Under the pieces are notes generated by a model that made no database searches, was not told the origin of the DNA, and was given only the letters and a program-made list of their open reading frames with translations. Made by a program: the position numbers and the translations under genes. From NCBI RefSeq assembly GCF_000247815.1, contig NC_021683.1, positions 11,679,676 to 11,743,675 of the forward strand: 64,000 nucleotides of DNA, written 5' to 3'. Below are positions 1 to 13,371 of the stretch, piece after piece (within the stretch, counting starts at the first letter, position 1; each line of letters begins with the position of its first letter). Source of the DNA: Ficedula albicollis. Lineage: Eukaryota; Chordata; Aves; Passeriformes; Muscicapidae.

Positions 1-3000
1 TTTCACAAGTTTCTAGGTATCAATTTATAGAAGTGGCAATTACTCTTTCTAGAAAAAGAGATTCTCTTCTGTTTTTTCTTGGATTTCTGTGCTGAGTTGC
101 TAAGCTTGGGCTTTAAATCAACAGTGTTAGTCTGGTTTGCAGTGGCCTTTCCCAGCAGAAATGGCAGCTGTTATTGCCACTGGTTTTCAGAATTTGTGGT
201 ACCAGGAAAAATTAATCTCAAGCAACCCTGAATTAAAGGATGCTCGGGCGGCACTGAGCAGTGACATTTGGCCATGTACAGAGCAAGAGGGAGGCTCTGG
301 AAATGAGACCTTTAGGACTCAGCTGGCAGCTCTGGTGGCTGCTCCCAGCTGGGCTGGGACACAGCTCAGTGCTGGGTGCTTTGCTGATGAACTTCCAAGT
401 CTTTACTGAGGAATTTATTTTTCTTCGGTGTGGCATTAAATATTTAATTTCACACCCGATGAGGTAGTTGGGCATTTTGCAGTTACCTGTCAGAGCCCGT
501 GGGTGCCCAGCTGAAGGGCCCTGGGGGCAGGTGGGTGATGGGCTGAGAGCCCTGGAGGCAGCACTGGCTCTGGCACAGGACTGTGGCTTTGGCCTGATGG
601 GAAGATGGTGCTGGGCTGCTAAACAATAGTGTGAAGATTTTCGTATCAGTGACATTCATATTTCAGTGACATTGTAATTCTCAGTGTGGATGACAGAGAA
701 TCATTTTTCTGAGACATCCTCTTTTCTCATTGCTCATTGGTACAGACCAATGAATGGGCCCCATGTTAATGACAGAGGGAAATATCTTCTGCTGTTCTTA
801 AAAACAGCCTACTTATAGTAACTGCTAGGAAGGATCTGTCCATAGGAAACAAAGTGGCAGCAGTTACCAAAGACACCTGTCTGAATAGCAGGCACTAAGC
901 TAAACTAAAAAATAATAAAAATTGAAACAGGTAGATTATGTTGTGAGGGAGTCCTGCATGGAAGAAGAGAAGCACAGTAACACTGGGAGAATAGTCTGGG
1001 AAAGAGACTGACTATTTTATAATAATAGTGCCTAAATCAAGATCCATCAGCTTCAGAAAATACTGTGAGGTGCCATATGCATCTGGGGGAAAGGATATAG
1101 CTCATTGGGAAAGCTGTCAGGAATTTGAGCTGAAGCGGAGTGTCTGATATTCCTAAGAGCTGAGCTCAGAAGGAACTCAAACATATATGGCTGTGGACAC
1201 CAACTGTGCATTAAGCCTAGGCCATGGCTTTAAGCTATTCTGCCTCCCGAGTTTAAACTCTTAAAATCAGGAGCTGTTTTCATAAACCAGTTGAATGAAG
1301 CAGATGCTGCAGGTGCTGTACTTGGCCAAAGGCATAGCTGGGTCCAGCCACCCTCGCTCTTGGGTAATTTGGAAACTTCCTTTAAAATTCCTGCTATTCC
1401 CTGCTGTTACCACTCATGTTTCCCCTTGGACAGCTTACCTAAAACTCAGCTTCCTCTTGGAGTTTGCAACTGTTGAGGAAATGTGAAGTCTCTTTAGAGT
1501 TTATAATTACTCTTTGTTGTCAGGTAGCTGGAAGAAAAACATGCCTGGATCTGGTAATATAAAACATAATGAGACCTACTTTTCTGATTTACTTTAGAAA
1601 CCAACAACAAGTAAACAAAGAAATCTCACAGAAAATAAAAATCTCCCCAAAACCTAAAGAAAACATATTCCTGAACACAGATATCAACACTCGTAGCAAT
1701 TTTTAAACATAAAAATGCCATGTAACCCGAGTCTGTCCCTCTGTAAATTCTTGCACAATTCTTGTTACCTTTGATAATGTTTGTTAGTTGTCATGCTCCC
1801 TCACTCTCTCCCCACCTTCCTTACTGCATAATAAGGACCTTTGAAGTCTGCCTTTGATTTGGGAGCTGAAGCACCTGAGTTGTAGAGGTTGTAACAAAAC
1901 TGCTAACAGCTTTTATCGGACTTTCTAGGACTTAATTTCAACTATCCAGGATTTGTTTGCAATGTGTCCTTACTGTTTGCATACAGCAGACCTAACTGGT
2001 AGTGCTAATTTGGAGAGAAGCTCCTCATGCCAAGAGACTCATCAGATCAGAGCCCAGATCTGTGATCTGAGTCACACATGTATTGTGATAGTGCTGTTTG
2101 GTGCCTTGTCCAAGAGGAGTGTGACTCAATGTGCTTTAAAGTATGGTAGAAGCTGGGGAGGAAGAGAGTGGAGAGTCTGTGTTAATATGCCTCTACAAAA
2201 TGGTGTAAACATTAAATTACAAAGAAGTTGTCAATTGGGTGGTGCTAAAACAGCAGCAGCAGCCATTGTGGGTGGGTGGAGGCTGTGACCAGCCTGTCCC
2301 CGTCTGTGAGAGCAGGAGGACTCAATAGCAAATGAGGCAGCCAAGATGTGTGACCCCTTTGGCCTGGGCTGGGGATCATGAGAGGAATCTGCGGGCTCAC
2401 AGGAGAGTAACTGGGTAACAACAGAGTTGCCAAAGAAAAAAACACTCCAGGATAGGATGGTGGGGCATCTCCAGTAAGAATTCGAATAAAGAATTGTAAG
2501 CATTTCAGAGAAGAGTCTTTGTCCCTTTGTTTGGTAGTTGTGTCACTTTGACCTTGCTGTGAGCTTTGTGTATTCACCACAGTGTTTTGTTAGAGATTCA
2601 CAGCTGAGCATGCTGTGAATGATTGGTTCCAGCAGAGGCCACAGCACCCTGCTGCAGAGGTGGTGAGTCCTGGGATCTGGAGTTGTGTTGGTCTGGCAGG
2701 TGCCTCGGTGGTTGGCCCTGCCCTGGCCCCTTGGTGTTTGGAATCTCATCTCTGAAGTGGTGCTGCACTTCCTGGTGTCCCTGTGCTCCTGCTGCCTGAT
2801 CCTTCCACAGAAGGGCTTTTCACCTGTGGTTTGCTGGTCTCACATTGCACCTCCCATCCCTGTCAGTGGTGCAAGGAAAGCATTAGTGACATTTGCAGTG
2901 TGTGCCTTTAACAAGTGCTCGGTGGTAAAAATCGTTGCAGAAAACATCCCAGGTGCCTATGCTGATGCCTTAAGTTTTAGCTTTCACATTTTTCAGATTC

Positions 3001-3039
3001 TGTACTGCACTAGTATATAACTCTGAACTTCATAGAAAG

Positions 3040-3471
3040 TGTTGGCAAGTTCTCTTCACAGTTCAGTTAGACAAAACAATCCTTTCCCAGCCCAAGAACC
3101 AAGGGGCAAGTTCTCTTCACAGTTCAGGGCAAGTTCTCTTCACAGTTCAGTTAGACAAAACAATCCTTTCCCAGCCCAAGAACCAAGGACACCATTGCAG
3201 CTTCAGGCTCAAAAATTGTAAACGACAGTGAATGGAGGAGAGCAATCTGGGAGTTTGGGACTTCATAACCTGGAGCTGTAATTGGACAATTAACCCCAAT
3301 ATGTAAATTGATCAAAACTTACAAAAGTGTGAAAACTCATGACCCGCCATCCATCTCGGGTGTAACTCTTGTACTGCTCAAGGTGTGTCCTTTGGAGGCC
3401 TTTTAATAAATACCCACTAAATTCCTTTAGCACTGTCTAGCCTTTGTTCCAGGTACTCTCTCAAGGAATCA
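3040..3471 (+). mobile_element. Solo LTR-like endogenous retrovirus element (songbird type)
   Basis: The segment starts TGTTGG, has a short tandem-repeated 5' part, then a unique middle. Its 3' part has an AATAAA signal at 3405-3410 followed by the phrase CACTGTCTAGCCTTTGTTCC, which resembles the R/U5 end of LTRs common in songbird genomes. No internal retroviral gene flanks it on either side, so it reads as a solo LTR left by recombination. Both ends are uncertain because I see no clear target-site duplication. It lies sense to TOX3, so its poly(A) signal could in principle act within the intron. Family name not assigned. Confidence 0.6.
3044..3188 (+). repeat. Tandem repeat in the 5' part of the LTR-like element
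   Basis: A 61-bp unit beginning GGCAAGTTCTCTTCACAG occurs in full at 3044-3104 and 3128-3188. A truncated 23-bp copy of its first part lies between them (3105-3127). By position this corresponds to LTR U3, where duplicated enhancer-like units are common in retroviruses. Confidence 0.9.
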
Positions 3472-3556
3472 TGCATAAACCACAAAGGGGCAAAATTTCA
3501 GCCCTGGGGTAGGCAGGAATAAAACTGATACTTTGTACTGCTAGGTGCCATTAAAT

Positions 3557-3785
<229 letters not shown>

Positions 3786-3956
3786 GTATATTATGCAGTA
3801 TGTTGTATAACAAATCTGTGCAAATGCAAGAAGCAGTGCCACAAATGAGTGACTTGATTTTGAGAATATATCTATCTTGTATGACCCCCATAGTAGCCCC
3901 CATGACCCCCAAAATTAGTTGCTCAGATTTAAGGAACAAATCAGTGGGCCCTCATG

Positions 3957-4180
3957 TTTGTTTGGTTTGGGTTTTTGGTTTGGTTTGGTTTGGTTTTTTT
4001 CTTTCTTTTCATGTCTCTTCTGTGGTTTATGTGTGAACAGAAGAGAGGAACTGGATGGGCACACAGACCAAAAAATGGCATGTTCTTCATATTCTTCAGA
4101 CAATGGAATGTGTGAGAACCTCTTGTCACCAACCCATCTCTTAGGTCCAGATGAAGATATAATTTTTTTTTTTTTTTTTT
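3957..4180 (+). repeat. C-poor GT-rich tract and poly-T run
   Basis: A cytosine-free (TTTGG)n-like tract covers about 3957-3998, and a poly-T run lies at about 4162-4180. These are simple repeats within the TOX3 intron; open frames across them are compositional. Confidence 0.85.
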
Positions 4181-5836
4181 ACAAATTGACATGTACTGTT
4201 TCTTGTACACTTTTTTTGGGAATCAAATTAGGTAAGGTTTACTTTTTTACAAAGACATGAAGTGGAACATGGGAGTTTTTTCACTGCCAGAGAAAAGAAG
4301 CTGCTGCTGGTAGGATCTCCTGATAACTGCAGTTTGACAGCTCTATTAGTGATGATGGTGTGTGTGGAGGGGAGAGGAAGGACACTTCTTCAGTGGTGGC
4401 AGTACCAAGTGCAACTGTTTTGTATTCTATTAAGTAAGGATTTAATCTCTGACAGAGCAAAGCATCCTGTTAGTTTGATTTGTTTTGATTGGCAGTGAAG
4501 TCCAATCCTGTAAAAATTTTGATTAATAGATTCTTTTATCTATGCTTTGCTTGTGGAGAAAAAGAATATTGAGGATTTCTTCTAGAGATATGCTGACTTG
4601 ACTAAAAGTAAAGGGAGTAATTTACAGTCAGGGACAACTGAGGATTTCAGTCTACATTGCAGTGCATTTGCTTCAACTTAAATACATCCTTTAAAATATT
4701 GCATCAGCTTATGTTACATTGACAGTGATGAATTCCTCAGGCAATAGAATATATAATAGTTTTAGTCAACTTCTGAAACCAGGGCACAGTGAACATAACC
4801 ATAAATGTTGTGTTTTACTTAGCTATTCCTTAGTTTTTTGGTTGTCAGATTTCTGAATTCCCTTAATCTGTCTCATGCGGTGTGGGGTCAGATCCCAGCC
4901 CTCCATCCTCCTTAGGCACTTCCATGGGGCACTTCCATCAGTCCTCACTCCACCAGAGTCTCACTGGAAGTGTTGCATATTTAAATGATGGAAGGCTGTA
5001 GACATTCATTTTAATCAAGACTTCAGTATTGCTCAAGAATGTTCTGAAAAGTAATTTCCTAGTTATATTTTTAAATGTCTTGTTGAATATTCCCAGAGAT
5101 TAAAGTTACATCGGGGTAGGAATTCAGGATAGAATTACTGTATGGAAATGATTCTTAAAATGCAGGGTAGGTACGTGGAAATTAGGACATCTCTCAATGT
5201 AATGGCTGGATGCATTTATCTGTCAAAATAAATACTAACTCTATTACAAGCTATACTAAGTACTGGATGCTTAATGAGTTGCTAATAGAAGAACAAACTA
5301 TCTTTTATTAATATATTTTTTTTACTTAGTACTCCATGGTACGTTGAAAAACACCTTTGATAAAACTGTATAAATTAAGGCATGAGAGTTTACGCATTCC
5401 TTTATTTTAATTTTCATTTTCTTTTTTAAAGTCTCCTTACTCCATTATTTGCTTTCCAGTGTCTGTTGATGAATTGATATTTTTGTATATTTTTGAGAAC
5501 TTATTCTTTTACAAATCAATGTAAAATAAGCTATATATTTGTCATAGGCTGTGAGATGTGTCCTTTAGCAACAGGACTAAATATGACTTCTATGGCATGA
5601 GTGTCTAAAGTGATTAGAATTATTGAGAGTAGGATAGTTTGATGGAGAGATATCTTTATGGTTCCTTTGATGAGGCCTTCAAGGAACCAAGTGCTGAATG
5701 TCTTTATAATGTGTGCAACAGGGTGGTGACAGCTATATAAGAAATTGTGCCTGCACAGTCACCATAAAGTTGTTTTGAGAAGGGGAAAACATTTTGGACT
5801 ATATTTTGCTTTTTTAAAAATCTGGGTATATAATTA

Positions 5837-6130
5837 GAATCATAGAAAGGTAAAATTATTTGGGTTGGAAGGGACCTTAAAGATAATTTCATTCAAACCC
5901 CTCTGCCATGGGCAGGAAACCTTCTGCCATGTTGCTCAGGGCCCCATCCTGCCTGCCCTTGAGCTTCTCTGTCCCAGGTTTCATCACCCTCACATTAAAG
6001 AATTGCTCCCTAACACCTTATCCAGACCCCCTTGCTCTCCTTTGAGAGCCCTGGCACTGAAGAGCCCAGAGAGTTGGCCAATGTTCCCCTCAATAAATGT
6101 CTCTGCACCTCAGGGGTTTGAAGCACTTAC
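5837..6130 (-). mobile_element. CR1 LINE, 3' fragment, antisense
   Basis: The block from 5837 has AATCATAGAAAGG, then GGGTTGGAAGGGACCTTAAA, then CCCCTCTGCCATGGGCAGG. This is the reverse complement of the avian CR1 3' end. It continues with CR1-like sequence (clinical-looking phrases such as CTGCCCTTGAGCTTCTC and a run ending around CACCTCAGGGGTTTGA) that is more diverged. No reverse transcriptase frame remains. The far end is approximate. This is strong evidence for a bird genome. Confidence 0.88.
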
Positions 6131-7040
6131 GTAGGATGACAACAGATTGATCTGAGTCAAAGCCATTCCAGTCTGCAGAGGAATTAGACAAGTTATTTCT
6201 CTTTTGGTTTCACACATTGTGTCCTTGTTTGATTGTCATGCTGAGTAATCAGTGGTTCAATTTTGCCTGACTTGTTTTAAGATCACCAGGTTTTGCCTAA
6301 CTTCAATCTAAGGCTGTAAAGCAGATCAGGCTCAATCAAAACTTGATCCTGTCTGCTTGAGAAGTTCATGATTTTTTGTCAGACCTAATCTCTTGTTTTT
6401 ACTCAATGTTACAAAAATCTTGAATGCTTTTAATACTTGCGTATCACATTTAGTTTGGGTTAAGTTTTTGTAAAAGAGCTTGTGATATTCTCTAAAATTC
6501 TCCCAGTATTCTCAGTGGATTATTTTTGGATATGTGAGCTTATCAATTTTCATATAGTAAAATAATTAGGATGTCATGTGGGTGCTTCAGTGCTCTTGTA
6601 TTTCCATGTGTGCTTCTGATGTAGGACGATTTTCGTTGTTAAACATTTCTTTGATAAACATCTCAAGCATAATGAAATGCTACTGATCCTTTCAGTTTGG
6701 CATTGACCTTTGGCAGTATCAGGGAAAAAAAATGAGAAAAGATAATTGATGGAAATTTTGTTTTCTTGATTTTAGCTCCCTTAGAAGCTCCCTTGTTTGC
6801 TCAGGAGCTATAGAAAAATGCCATGGACTTTAATATTGCTATGAACTAGCCTCCCTGCCTTCTTTCCAAACCACTGTATACACATTAAAAATAGCTTATA
6901 CTTCTTTATCTGAAAGCTCTTGTATAAGTACCATAGGTTGTTCAGGCCCACAGCACTGTACCACAAAGCAAAAAAGTGAAAATGCTATTCCTTTATTTTT
7001 TTGATATTGATCAGCCATATAACTTAAACTGAAAGTGCAG

Positions 7041-7135
7041 GAAAATACAGTTTGTTGTTTTCACATGCACATACAATATGAACAATACAGAAAATACAAT
7101 ACAGAAAATGTTGTTTTAATATGCACATACAATAT
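7041..7135 (+). repeat. Local 56-bp imperfect tandem duplication
   Basis: TTGTTTT followed by ATGCACATACAATAT occurs at 7055-7079 and again at 7111-7135, an exact spacing of 56 bp, with a few substitutions between. A small intronic slippage duplication. Confidence 0.75.
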
Positions 7136-9700
7136 CCAAAATAAGGGATTGGATATTACATGAAGCATTTTCTTTCATATTATATGACTTATCAGTTTAA
7201 TTCTAAATGGCCAGTTACAAAATATTGTTGTTGCCATTCCTAGATTTCACTGAAGCTCTTTAGATTAAAAAAAAAAAAAAGGCTAAAGAAATCAGGAAAA
7301 GATACAGAAAAGAAAAACTGAAATGAAGTAAGTGGATACAGAAAACCCATGCAAGCATCAAATAGTATCAGAAAAAGGGACAGTTAAGAATTCATGGGCT
7401 TGTGTATAAAATTAGATTCTGGGTCAGTGCAAGTCAAGAGAATTTAGTCTCAATAAAATCATAGATGCAACCAAAATGACAAGACTTGGAGTAAATGGTT
7501 TGTAACCCATGTCATCATATTTTGTTGCCTCGGTGTAAAGGCCAGAAAGGCTTGTATTATGTAGCAATAAAGGGAGAACAAAAGCAAGGCTTTTAGGGGT
7601 AGAACGCATCCAAGAAAGTACTTTCTGCACAATAATGAAGAAAGGTAGTTTTTATGAGATAAGGTTATTCTGATGATCTTCAGCTTTGCTAAAAAAAAGC
7701 AGAGTTTTTCTTCGTGTAATAAAGTCTGTAAGCTAAAATGATTGGAGTAATAGGCAGAGAGTGATATCGTTTCACAAAAGACTTTGAATGACTTCCAGAT
7801 GCCACTGCCAATACAAGTCATAATCAAAATGACCCTGTAGTTAACAGCAGTAAATTTTTACAGAAAGGTGCCCTGAAGCAAATGGATATTTCAGCCAATA
7901 AGTCTGATGTTTTGATCTTTCTGTATCAAGTGCTCCACTTTTGGCACACACACTCATCTCTAAGGAACTACAGTCCTTTACTGAAAATGTTAAAAGCATT
8001 TAAGAGATAGGAAAAGCAGTGTGGTGGGGTAGGGATGGTGAGCCAAGCTGACAATGGCTGGGGAAGCACAGGGAAAATGAGGGGGAGCCCTGGTGCAAGG
8101 ATCTGCATCAGGAGCTTGTGAGCTTAACTTGATCTGTGCTGGACCCAGCTGCACCACCACGTGTACTTTTATGCTGAAGAAGGATTTGATTTTACTGTAT
8201 AGGCTTCAGCAGAAGGAGACATGAATGTCAAACTCAGAATTAATATGATTCACTGCTGTGGGGAAGCAGTGAGCTGCAATGTTTGTGTATAAAGATACAG
8301 GAGGCGGGGTGTGCATCTTCTCTAGCACGTGTGTTGCTTCTTTGTATGGCCACCCTTGTCCCAGCCAAGGAAAGGCTTCCAGGAGCATAGAACCACTGCC
8401 TGGTTGAGGGCAGAGTTTTAAAAAGTAAGGGAAAATCATTTGGACTAAACTTTTACCTCCATGCTGACACAGATTTTTGAAAAGTGATTTGTACTTATCT
8501 GTACTTAATAAGAGAGCACCAGGAAGGTCAGACTCTGTTGTGGAAGTCCAGTAGGCTCCCACAATTGCTGTTTTGTTCTGTGTCATTTCATTAAGGATCA
8601 TTGCACCTGCTACTAATTGCAATGTGGCTTATTAATAATGAAAGAGTTTTCAAAATCTAATTCATTTCTCATGTTTCTGGCTGTTCAAACAATGACTGCA
8701 GATTAATCAGGTTGCTGAATCAATTTGTGAGCTATTTATTCTCTTATTAACTTTTTAAAAATCTTCTTTTCCGTTTACATGTTCCTTCATTGTGTATTGA
8801 TCTGTGTGTGGTCAAAAAAAAATGTAGTTTTCATAGGCAGATTGCAGCTGACTTTACCTTCAGGGTCTTGCTTCTTTTTATTTACAAATGTGGTAAATGT
8901 TTTGCAGATGTAGGAGACACAGTTTGTGCCCTCAAGAAACAGTAGAAACCAAACCATGCAAGCACTTGTGTTTCTGAGACGTGGAGTGCAAGAAAAATAA
9001 AGTCGGTGATTTGTACATTGATTGCTGCTTCCACACATTTGCTTGTTGGATTAAAGATAAAAATGTGCAGTTTTATATGATACTTGCCAACAGGGATCTT
9101 TAGGAGTGTTTAGGATTACTGGCCTGGTTCTCCAGCTGGCTGCAGCGAATGCACTCCAGACCTGGCAGGCAGTGTTCTGTGTTTCAAACAGCTTTAAAAT
9201 CCCACTTAGACAGGACTGGTTTATACTTACTGCTGTAGCTAGTAATGGCCAAGAATATTTGAAAGTCAGTAAAGGAAGATGCTTTCCTCTCTCCTATATG
9301 TATATCCCCTCATCCTGCCCCAATTTTGTTTACTTTCTGACAACAGTTTGTGTCTCCGCGTTTGCAGTGTTTTCCTGAATCCTCAGTCATCCTGTTTCCC
9401 TATTGTTTATGTGGGTGTTTCTCATTACATAAAGAAAAGAAACATTTAAAAATAGAGAAATTAAATTCTTAGTAAAAAAAACCAAAATAACCAGCACCAG
9501 TTGGAGGAAAAGTGAAGCCTGGGGCGATTATAGTAACTGCTGCTGCACTTAATTTATTAAAAATATATTTAATTCATTAAAAAGAAAGAAAGCAAACTGC
9601 ATGTAGACAGTGCCGGGTCTGTAAGCGTGTTAAAATAACTTCACCTGATACTGCTGTGTGGTAACTGCTAATATCTAAACAACATTTCCATCTCTTTTAG

Positions 9701-9970
9701 GATCAGAGTCACACACAGGTTTCCCAGTACCGCCAGGATCACTCTCTGATTATGAGATCCATTGTCCATATGACTGATGCTGCTCATTCGGGAATTATGG
9801 CTCCGTCTCAGCTCACCACCATTAACCAGTCTCAGCTGAGTGCGCAGCTGGGGCTAAATTTAGGAGGCACTAATTTGCCACACACTTCTCCCTCCCCTCC
9901 TGCAAGTAAATCAGCCACTCCTTCCCCATCTAGCTCTATCAATGAAGAAGATGCAGATGAATCAAACAGA
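9701..9970 (+). CDS. TOX3: TOX3 exon before the HMG box (90 codons, phase 0-0)
   Basis: This exon encodes part of TOX3, a nuclear HMG-box protein that acts as a transcriptional co-regulator, reported to work with CREB/CBP and CITED1 in calcium-dependent and survival gene expression. It reads from [20 protein letters not shown] to [12 protein letters not shown]. The segment includes the [17 protein letters not shown] stretch and a Ser/Pro-rich tail typical of TOX family members just upstream of the HMG box. The acceptor ctcttttag precedes 9701 and the donor gtaagt begins at 9971. The exon is exactly 270 bp and keeps frame. The open frame reads on into the intron to 10105 but loses family resemblance there. 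The initiator and N-terminal exons lie outside the window. Identity is very secure; TOX, TOX2 and TOX4 are excluded by the Q-rich last exon. Confidence 0.96.
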
Positions 9971-11292
9971 GTAAGTTATTCCGTGTGCTGCAGCGAGCAA
10001 GCTTCACACATCCACATGCTGCATTATCGTGGATGTGGCAGTGTCAGCTCAGCTGCAGTGTGGTCGTTTAAAATACAAATGTCATGGAAAATGGAATGTG
10101 ATTAATTTGCTGATTGCCATCTTTGCTTAAGAAGTTTCCATACTAACCCCGTAATAATAAACCTAAGAATAGATGTATATATAATTTTTTTTCTTTTGGT
10201 CTATTTTGGCTCAGGTTTTCAGATCTGTTGAGTCTCTTCAGGCATCAGTTTTGGACAGTTTTGTCATTTTGGTATTCTCTGGAGTCATGTAAAACATAGA
10301 TGTGTTTAGAGAGAAGTAAAAAAAGCTTTAGTCTAACTGAAAGTTTAGTTAACTTATATTTTCCTTTAAATAAATCTCTTATAAAGGAAAAAAATACTGA
10401 CCAAATGAAGTACGAATGTTGTTATAGCAGTATAAGGCCTAATTTAAGACTGTTCTATGAAAGGTCTTCTCATTAAGTTGATGGAAGTTATACATGTGGA
10501 AAGCTCATTGTACAGGATCCTCAAAATATCAAAGTAAATTACTATCATAGAGGTATATTTAGAGCCACTTGATCTCCTTGTTGCAATAATCTGTGCACAG
10601 TTCAACAAAAGAGGGTCCAGGGCAGGAGGCACACTCGGGGAGCAGAGCTGCTGTAATCCCCAGTGTGCTGTGGGATCCCCATCCCAGAGGGAGCAGAGGG
10701 GGCTGTTGGTGCCTGGCCAGAGCCCAGAGCTCCCAGTGCTCCCCCACAGGCACTGCCCTGCCTGGGGACACAGCCTCTGCTCCTGCACATGGACACAAAC
10801 TGCCCAGCTGCTGCTGCTTTTTCCCTCAAGGGTGGAATTTTTAACCCTTGGCCCATGTTAAGTTGCCAATCTAAGCCTGGGAATTTGGAAATGCCTCTAA
10901 GCTTTTGCCTTTTGAGTCTCAAATGCTGAGATTGTAATGGAAAAATATAGATTGCCTCTTCAAAATATACTATGAACTAAAGCTTTTTTTTTTTTTTAAT
11001 AGAAATTTTCATTGGGGTGTTCTTTTTCAGGTCAAGCTCATAAAATGTGACTCTCAGAACCATGCTTAAAATGAGTAGTAGCTACTCATGCATTTAGTTC
11101 CAGTAGATCCAATGACATTACTGAGACTTAGTTCTCTTTGCTAGAGAGAAGGGCCTGCACAGCAGGACTCCCACAAGTGTTGCCTAGATAATAGCTTTAT
11201 CCATATAATATTAAAACTGTCAATAAGATTTTGCAATTTATCTGACTTACTTCATGCATTTATTGACTGTTCTTGTTCTCACTGTTTCTTAG
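9971..11292 (+). other. TOX3: TOX3 intron
   Basis: The intron is bounded by gtaagt at 9971 and ttcttag at 11286-11292. It holds a GC-rich patch (about 10600-10830) with overlapping open frames on both strands and no protein resemblance, and a poly-T run near 10983-10998. No extra exon is supported. Confidence 0.9.
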
Positions 11293-11520
11293 GCTACTGG
11301 AGAAAAAAGAGCTGCCCCAGATTCTGGCAAGAAGCCCAAGACTCCAAAGAAGAAGAAAAAGAAAGACCCCAATGAGCCACAAAAGCCAGTGTCAGCATAT
11401 GCCCTTTTCTTCAGGGACACACAAGCTGCAATTAAAGGACAGAACCCGAATGCTACATTTGGAGATGTTTCAAAAATAGTGGCATCTATGTGGGACAGTT
11501 TAGGAGAAGAACAAAAACAG
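11293..11520 (+). CDS. TOX3: TOX3 exon: NLS and first part of the HMG box (76 codons)
   Basis: The exon opens [18 protein letters not shown] and runs through six consecutive lysines (exon residues 19-24). Together with KK at 13-14 these look like a bipartite nuclear localisation signal. The HMG box begins at about residue 26 ([18 protein letters not shown]) and continues through the conserved tryptophan in VASMWDSL to EEQKQ at the exon end. HMG boxes of this class bind and bend DNA with little sequence preference; the single box defines the TOX family. The exon lies between tgtttcttag and the donor gtaaat at 11521; 228 bp, phase 0 at both ends. The longest open frame on this strand here is in a different frame and is a shadow. 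No missing key residue is apparent. Confidence 0.97.
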
Positions 11521-12855
11521 GTAAATTGATGCAGGGCTGTCTCACAAGATATAGTAATCCTTGTAAAAAAATCCTCCTACCTCTACTCTGAATGGACCCT
11601 GCTACTTACTGATGTAGAACTCTACTTCTGTAGAGCTACACTGAGTTTTGAACTTGCTGAAGACCCACCATCTAAAAATTATTTTTTGTAAGAGCCAACA
11701 GGTAGTGTTAAATGACTGTATTTGTCTTTAAATTTTAAAGGGCAGTTTGTAAAAGAGCTCAGGTTATAGTGTCCTAGAGTCCTCTTAAAGCCATCTTTTG
11801 ATGCTTCCTATTTCAAAGGCCTTGTTTCCTATTAATAAGTTAGAAAAGAGGAAGGTACAGCATATTTACCATTTCCTTTGATCTGCCTTATGAATTTGTT
11901 ACAAAGCGTGTTGATTTCTAACCTTTGAAGCCAATCCTCTGAGTCTCATTACAATGTTGTGTGGGAAATGCTATCTCCAGCTCCAACTTGGTACAGAGTG
12001 ATGAGTTTTGTACTTCCTTGAGGGTTATTCTTCTTCCTATACACATGGAACTTCTGCACATGGATTGAAGGGGGTTAAAAAATCCCCTTTCTTTGTCTGT
12101 TCCCAGTAACAGTTAATAGAAGCTTCTGTGGGAGAACAGATTCCCAGATAGGACACCTTTTGGCAAGAGATGAATGGTACTTGTTTCTGAAATACATTTA
12201 GAAACTTTTAGTCTGATCTAACAGATGATAATGAACATGATTTAAGGGTGAACTTTAAATTTACTGATGATTAAAAATACAGATTTTGTAATTTTTGCCT
12301 AACTGTTCTTATTTAACTCAATGGCATGCTCTCATACTGGCTTTACAGCAAGTCCAAGCTCTTTGATCCACTTTTTTTTAAAGGTGTACAGATGTTTTTT
12401 TTAATATGTAGTTCAAATACTTGTTTTGAAAAAAAAAAAAAGCACAGGTGTGTTTTGCTATTCTAGACTAATGCTGATCCATTTTGGCATCTGAAATACT
12501 CAATGTTCTCATACCCCTGTTACTTGGAATCAATAAAATACTGTTTTCTGTGGAAGGAAAGCGTGCATAGGTAGTCTTGTCAATCAATTGGCTGCTCAGA
12601 CTGATGTCAAATAGCAGCCTTTTGTTATTCCTGATAATCAACATGAATTGTAGTGCAAGTTCAGCAAGTAGACCTGAAAGCCTATAACCACCTGCAAGAA
12701 TATTTAGAACTTTCAGTGAAGAAAAGGCACATTTAACAGTAGAGTGTTTTCAGTTTTGGTCTATGTTTTTTGTTTCTTTGCAAGTGATTTTGAGAGCCTT
12801 GTGGCAAAAACTTCTTCATAGTTGAAGTTGGTGAAATTGTGGTCTCTTTTAATAG
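11521..12855 (+). other. TOX3: TOX3 intron within the HMG box
   Basis: Donor gtaaat at 11521, acceptor tttaatag at 12848-12855. AT-rich with short poly-A and poly-T tracts (near 12370 and 12429). No other feature seen. The intron divides the HMG box between EEQKQ and VYKRK. Confidence 0.92.
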
Positions 12856-12936
12856 GTATATAAAAGAAAAACTGAAGCTGCCAAAAAGGAATACCTAAAG
12901 GCACTTGCTGCCTACAGAGCAAGCCTTGTTTCTAAG
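12856..12936 (+). CDS. TOX3: TOX3 exon: end of the HMG box (27 codons)
   Basis: A short 81-bp exon encodes [20 protein letters not shown] then RASLVSK, the third helix and C-terminal end of the HMG box. It is preceded by cttttaatag and followed by the donor gtaagc at 12937; phase 0 at both ends. It is too short to show as an open frame and is identified by its match to the end of TOX-family HMG boxes and by exact frame continuity with the exons on either side. Because it ends in phase 0, it could splice in frame either to the normal last exon (15539) or to the intronic duplicate's candidate acceptor at 13372. Confidence 0.96.
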
Positions 12937-13371
12937 GTAAGCCTAATATTGCCTTCGATGGAATGCAAGTGAGCTTTTACCAATGATACTGAGATACTTG
13001 GGGTAAGGGGGGGATGCTATAAACAACAGAAGTAGAATCCTAGGATTTCTGTAATACATCTCTACAAGATGTTATGCTGCTGCTTAAGCCCTGCTTAGTC
13101 TCTGCAAAAATAATTTCATCTCTCTACTGGCACAATGATTACCAGAAAACATCTTTGTAATTGTATATCTTCCCTGAGCTGAGGAGGCAAAATAATGCAC
13201 TTCACCACCAAAATAAAATTCAGTCAGGAAAAATATACTGACCTTTTGACATGAATATTTGCAAGCTGTTTGCAGAGGTTTGTTTTTCAAGTGCTGCTTC
13301 TCAAAGGACAGGCTTGCTTTGCTTGGAGTTGGAGGCAGTTGTTGTGTGACAGAGCTTAAGTGTTCTTGCAG

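Noticed and set aside
2640..3020. Possible gene from the 111-codon plus-strand frame
   Set aside because: No domain seen and it runs up to the LTR-like element; treated as chance.
10444..10929. Six overlapping frames in the TOX3 intron around 10.4-10.9 kb
   Set aside because: GC-rich patch; the Pro/Gly/Ala-rich translations on both strands reflect composition and no splice-compatible exon fits.
11273..11479. 68-codon frame overlapping the HMG-box exon
   Set aside because: Out of frame with the true TOX3 reading frame, which is fixed by the HMG-box sequence and splice sites.
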